DNA of 8,001 nt from Haloarcula sp. GTDB taxonomy: Archaea > Halobacteriota > Halobacteria > Halobacteriales > Haloarculaceae. Numbering within the stretch: the first letter of the stretch is position 1; the number at the start of each line of letters is the position of its first letter. Location of the stretch: NCBI GenBank assembly GCA_028275075.1, contig JAQCNK010000027.1, positions 1-8,001 on the forward strand, written 5' to 3'. This document shows positions 5,300-8,001 of the stretch, in pieces. The notes under the pieces were generated by a model that saw only the letters and a list, made by a program, of their open reading frames with translations, had not been told where the DNA came from and did no database searches. Position numbers and translations under genes: made by a program.

Positions 5300-6571
5300 A
5301 TGAGCAACGGGGACGACGAGACGGCGGACGACGCCGAAGAAACAAGCGACGTGCCTGACACGACGGTCACCGCCGAGGACCTCCACGACCGTCTCGATGA
5401 GGCCGAGCAAGAACTGGACGACGCCGAGACCGAGGCCGCACTGGACGGCGTCGAGGCGCGTCTCGACAGCGTCGAGAGCGACGTTGCGGAGCTCCCGGAA
5501 ACGGATGATGATGACGAGGAAGCGGCGGATCCAGCCGAGGAGATCGAGTCACGACTCGCTGACCTCCGGGATGATCTCGGGACACAGCGCGGCCCCTACG
5601 CAGAGGATGTAATCAGTATTCTCGAAGCGGCACAGACAACGCTGACCGATAGCGAGTGGACCGAAACCGGCGATAAAGAGGCCTTCGACGCTGTTGATAC
5701 GTTCCTTGGAGAGGTGGATGACTACTTTGACGGGAGCGTTGACGCGGGTGAAAATCTGGGCGCGGCCGCCGACGCCGTGGGCTCAGTCGTCGAGGCTATC
5801 GGCGACGCCGATCTCGATCCCGACACAGATGCGGACGCCATCGCAGACGTGCTGGACGCGGCCGAAGCGCTGGAAGACGATCTCGAAGCTGCAGAGGTCT
5901 GGAGTGATCTCACCGTCCAGGAACAACTGGACGCCAAGGGATTCTACGATATTCTGACCAACGAGAACCGGAAGGATTTCCCACCCGAGTGGAACGCCGC
6001 AAAACTCCATGCCAAAGAGGGAAATCTCGAACTTGTCCTCTATGCCTTTGATAAGCTTGGCTCGGAGTTCATGGATGAGTACTTCCTCGATATCTTCTAT
6101 CATCTCGGGAGCGACGCCGAGCCTGCCTTCGAGAAGATGCACGAGATGGCCCAGAAGCGCGACAAAGGCCCGATCAAAGTGCTCGGGAAAATCGGTAACG
6201 ACGACGCCTGCGAGACCCTCCACGAGTTCATTGAGGGCGACGGCGACCCCTCGCTCCAGAAGGTGACACTTCGCTCGCTGGGCGCTATCGGGAGCAAAAA
6301 GTCGGTTCAGCCGGTCGCGAACCGCCTCGACGCCGAAAGTGATGAGATCCGTTCGGTCGCCGCACGCACGCTCGGCCTGCTGGGTGATACCCGCGCCATC
6401 TCTCCGCTGGCCGACATCCTCGAAGCAGATAACAGCGACACGGTCCGAGCCTCCGCCGCGTGGGCGCTACGCCAGATCGGAACCGAGACCGCCCTTGACG
6501 AGGCGGCGAAGTACACTGACGACCGTGCGTATCTCGTCCAGGCCGAAGCCGAGAAAGCCGCCGGCGCATAA
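5300..6571 (+). CDS. HEAT-repeat protein with acidic helical N-terminus, function unknown
   Basis: A 423-residue, very acidic, probably cytoplasmic protein with no signal peptide or membrane segment. Residues about 1-95 are rich in Asp and Glu with heptad-like spacing (for example HDRLDEAEQELDDAETEAAL at 29-48), suggesting coiled coil. About 96-230 looks helical without a motif I recognise. The C-terminal third has about four PBS-lyase-type HEAT repeats: near 289-311 (IKVLGKIGN), 319-343 (LRSLGAIGSKKSVQPVA), 349-374 (ARTLGLLGDTRAISPLADIL) and 381-404 (AWALRQIGTETALDEAA). Such repeats form a curved solenoid for protein binding, so a scaffold role is likely, but the partner is unknown. Databases may call this class phycocyanobilin lyase-like; nothing supports bilin chemistry here. 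The start at 5300 fits a leaderless promoter. It is divergent from purE and 38 nt upstream of the PLD gene. Confidence 0.85.
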   Translation: MSNGDDETADDAEETSDVPDTTVTAEDLHDRLDEAEQELDDAETEAALDGVEARLDSVESDVAELPETDDDDEEAADPAEEIESRLADLRDDLGTQRGPYAEDVISILEAAQTTLTDSEWTETGDKEAFDAVDTFLGEVDDYFDGSVDAGENLGAAADAVGSVVEAIGDADLDPDTDADAIADVLDAAEALEDDLEAAEVWSDLTVQEQLDAKGFYDILTNENRKDFPPEWNAAKLHAKEGNLELVLYAFDKLGSEFMDEYFLDIFYHLGSDAEPAFEKMHEMAQKRDKGPIKVLGKIGNDDACETLHEFIEGDGDPSLQKVTLRSLGAIGSKKSVQPVANRLDAESDEIRSVAARTLGLLGDTRAISPLADILEADNSDTVRASAAWALRQIGTETALDEAAKYTDDRAYLVQAEAEKAAGA

Positions 6572-6577
6572 GCGAAC

Positions 6578-6583
6578 ATTTTT
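6578..6583 (+). promoter_or_regulatory. T-tract: probable promoter of the PLD gene, possible terminator of the HEAT gene
   Basis: Just after the HEAT stop codon (6569-6571) the sequence reads GCGAACATTTTTGAC. The ATTTTT box at 6578-6583 behind CGAA lies about 27-30 nt before the ATG at 6610, the spacing of a leaderless haloarchaeal promoter. A run of five T is also the kind of signal at which archaeal RNA polymerase can stop, so the same bases may end the HEAT transcript. Confidence 0.45.
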
Positions 6584-6590
6584 GACTGAA

Positions 6591-6608
6591 GACGGGACCA
6601 GCCCCGTC
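6591..6608 (+). repeat. Perfect 6-bp inverted repeat just before the PLD start codon
   Basis: GACGGG (6591-6596) and CCCGTC (6603-6608) flank a 6-nt loop, ACCAGC. It fills the space between the putative TATA box (6578-6583) and the ATG (6610). If the PLD mRNA is leaderless this is an operator-like DNA site; in transcripts reading through from the HEAT gene it would form a hairpin just before the start codon. Confidence 0.55.
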
Positions 6609-6609
6609 G

Positions 6610-8001
6610 ATGCGCTGTCAGCGTCTGTTCGTCCTCGCACTCGTCTGCTGTAGTGCCGTCACCGCCGGTTACGCCGGACCGGTAGCCGGTGGGGCCACGG
6701 ACCCATCCGGTGCGACACCGAACGGGTCGACTGCGACGCCGCCATCTGGCGATGGCCAGACGACGCAACCGACAGTCCACGCGATCTATCCCGACCCCGT
6801 TCGGAGTGGTGATCGCGGCGAGTTCGTGGTGCTCGCGCTCCCGAACGATACGTCGCTCGATCACTTCGCTATCACCGACGGCCAGACATCTGCTTCGCTC
6901 CCTAACCTGACGGTGAGCGGTCGGGTCGCTTTAACTGACGCCCCCGCTACCGTTCGGAACCTCACTGAGTACCCGGTTATCGGGCTGGACAGCGCACCGC
7001 CACTAGCTAACGGCGGGGACAGTGTGATACTCGTCCGGAACGGAACCACTGTCGCGAGCGTTCGTTACAGTGATACAGAGGAGGGGTCGCTGGGCCGGGT
7101 CGTTGGGTCGACACTCCGCTGGCGACCGCTGGGCTCGACCGAGCGTCCCATTGTCACCGGCGGCCCGGATACGGTGCGGGCATTTACACTTCCCGACGCC
7201 CCGGATGCACCGCTTGCCCCGATACGGAACGCAACCTCACGGGTGTATCTGGCCGGGTATACACTCTCTTCGGACCGGGTCGCCGACGCACTGCTCGCCG
7301 CACAGCGACGCGGCGCGGAGGTGCGCGTATTGCTGGAGGGAGCGCCTATCGGCGGACGCAGTCGCGTCGAGGCCACTACTCTCGACCGTCTCAGCGGGGC
7401 CGGCGTCGAGATCCGCGTCGTCGCCGGACCGCGGGCTCGATATCGGTACCACCACGCCAAATACGCCATCGCAGACGACCGAGCCGTCGTGCTAACCGAG
7501 AACTGGAAGCCAGCGGGGACGGGCGGGAAGAGTAGCCGCGGGTGGGGTGTGTCGACGGGCCAGTCCCGTGTCGTCGCTGGCCTGGCGGCGACGTTCCGCG
7601 CGGACATCGGCTGGCGTGACGCGGTGGCGTGGACTGAGTACCGCGACGGTCGGTCGTTCCAGCGCGGTGAGACCGCCGACGGCAGTTACCCATCGAACTT
7701 CGGCGTGACGACAGTGCCCGTCGAGCGGACCGAACTTCTAGTGACACCCGATAATGCCCAGACTGCACTGGTCGAAGAACTCGACGCGGCAACGGAATCC
7801 ATCGACGTGATACAGCCGACCGTCGGTGGGTGGGATGAACCACTCATGCGGGCACTCCGCCGCGCCGCAAAACGAGATGTCGAGGTTCGACTCCTCCTCA
7901 GTTCGGCCTGGTACGCCCGCGAGGATAACCAGAAGACTGTTGACCGGTTCGAGGCGTGGGCCGACCGCACTGACGCATCGCTATCGGCATCGTTGGCCGA
8001 C
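6610..8001 (+). CDS. Secreted phospholipase D-superfamily protein with lamin-tail-like domain (3' end outside window)
   Basis: The frame is open from ATG 6610 to the window edge (464 codons, no stop); an in-frame TGA at 6583-6585 and the lack of other ATGs bound the start. Residues 1-22 are a Sec-type signal peptide (hydrophobic, no twin arginine, no clear lipobox). A Thr/Pro/Gly/Ser linker follows (about 26-56). Residues about 57-155 resemble a lamin-tail domain (IYPDPVRSGDRGEFVVLALP, 59-78). Residues about 195-345 form a PLD unit with a full HxKxxxxD motif, H282, K284, D289, then ENW (297-299) and the SRGWGV block. A second PLD unit begins near 375 (ELLVTPDN...); its motif would lie past 8001. 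Six N-glycosylation sequons (N38, N79, N99, N117, N144, N207) fit an extracellular protein. It could cleave phospholipids, nucleic acid or another phosphodiester; the substrate cannot be told. Confidence 0.88.
   Translation, partial: MRCQRLFVLALVCCSAVTAGYAGPVAGGATDPSGATPNGSTATPPSGDGQTTQPTVHAIYPDPVRSGDRGEFVVLALPNDTSLDHFAITDGQTSASLPNLTVSGRVALTDAPATVRNLTEYPVIGLDSAPPLANGGDSVILVRNGTTVASVRYSDTEEGSLGRVVGSTLRWRPLGSTERPIVTGGPDTVRAFTLPDAPDAPLAPIRNATSRVYLAGYTLSSDRVADALLAAQRRGAEVRVLLEGAPIGGRSRVEATTLDRLSGAGVEIRVVAGPRARYRYHHAKYAIADDRAVVLTENWKPAGTGGKSSRGWGVSTGQSRVVAGLAATFRADIGWRDAVAWTEYRDGRSFQRGETADGSYPSNFGVTTVPVERTELLVTPDNAQTALVEELDAATESIDVIQPTVGGWDEPLMRALRRAAKRDVEVRLLLSSAWYAREDNQKTVDRFEAWADRTDASLSASLAD

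Noticed and set aside
6169..6571. Phycocyanobilin lyase function for the HEAT protein
   Set aside because: The similarity is only to the repeat type; haloarchaea have no phycobilisomes, and no catalytic feature is visible.
6637..6654. Lipobox at the Cys pair (C13, C14) of the PLD signal peptide
   Set aside because: The preceding residues A-L-V do not match the usual L-A/S-G/A-C pattern, and the position is early for a haloarchaeal lipoprotein; a Sec cleavage near residue 22 fits better.
6307..6864. Minus-strand open frame of 185 codons opposite the HEAT/PLD junction
   Set aside because: It spans two real genes on the other strand, and its Ser/Arg-rich product is typical of antisense frames.
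7065..7607. Minus-strand open frame of 180 codons opposite the PLD gene
   Set aside because: The plus strand carries the HKD motif and the signal-peptide-bearing frame; the minus product is Ser/Arg/Pro-rich without motifs.

Overview
The window looks like a piece of a haloarchaeal chromosome (class Halobacteria, perhaps a Haloarcula relative). The DNA is GC-rich by eye, the proteins are strongly acidic, and ribosome-binding sites match the archaeal GGAGGTGAT anti-SD partner. Two genes appear leaderless with a weak TATA box about 27 nt upstream, and the complex I genes show the archaeal arrangement with a fused nuoCD. The genus is inferred and cannot be proved here.

Layout. Positions 6-4316, minus strand: the first five genes of a respiratory complex I-like operon, transcribed nuoA-nuoB-nuoCD-nuoH-nuoI, with junctions that overlap by 8, 4 and 1 nt and a final 37-nt gap. 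The rest (probably nuoJ, K, L, M, N) should lie beyond position 1. No genes for the NADH-input module (nuoE, F, G) sit between nuoCD and nuoH, where bacteria carry them, so the complex probably does not oxidise NADH through the classical arm. Positions 4317-4516 are a 200-nt spacer with a good nuoA promoter and an unusually large imperfect inverted repeat (4464-4540) that runs into the end of the next gene. Positions 4517-5197, minus strand: purE of purine synthesis. Positions 5198-5299: a short divergent promoter region. Positions 5300-6571, plus strand: a HEAT-repeat protein of unknown role with a long acidic helical N-terminus. Positions 6610-8001, plus strand: a secreted phospholipase D-superfamily protein with a lamin-tail-like N-terminal domain, cut off by the window edge.

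How they work together. The five nuo products are core subunits: NuoB, NuoCD and NuoI form the peripheral Fe-S/quinone arm, and NuoA and NuoH form the membrane part next to the quinone site. purE is co-directional with nuo, but the promoter in the spacer suggests nuo is transcribed separately. The HEAT and PLD genes are co-directional and 38 nt apart, yet each seems to have its own leaderless promoter.

Most of the window is ordinary core genome. I see no defence system, mobile element with a transposase, CRISPR array or RNA gene. The points most worth a second look are the inverted repeat at the purE end, the architecture of the secreted PLD protein, the small palindromes at the promoters, and the lineage-specific changes in NuoH and PurE.
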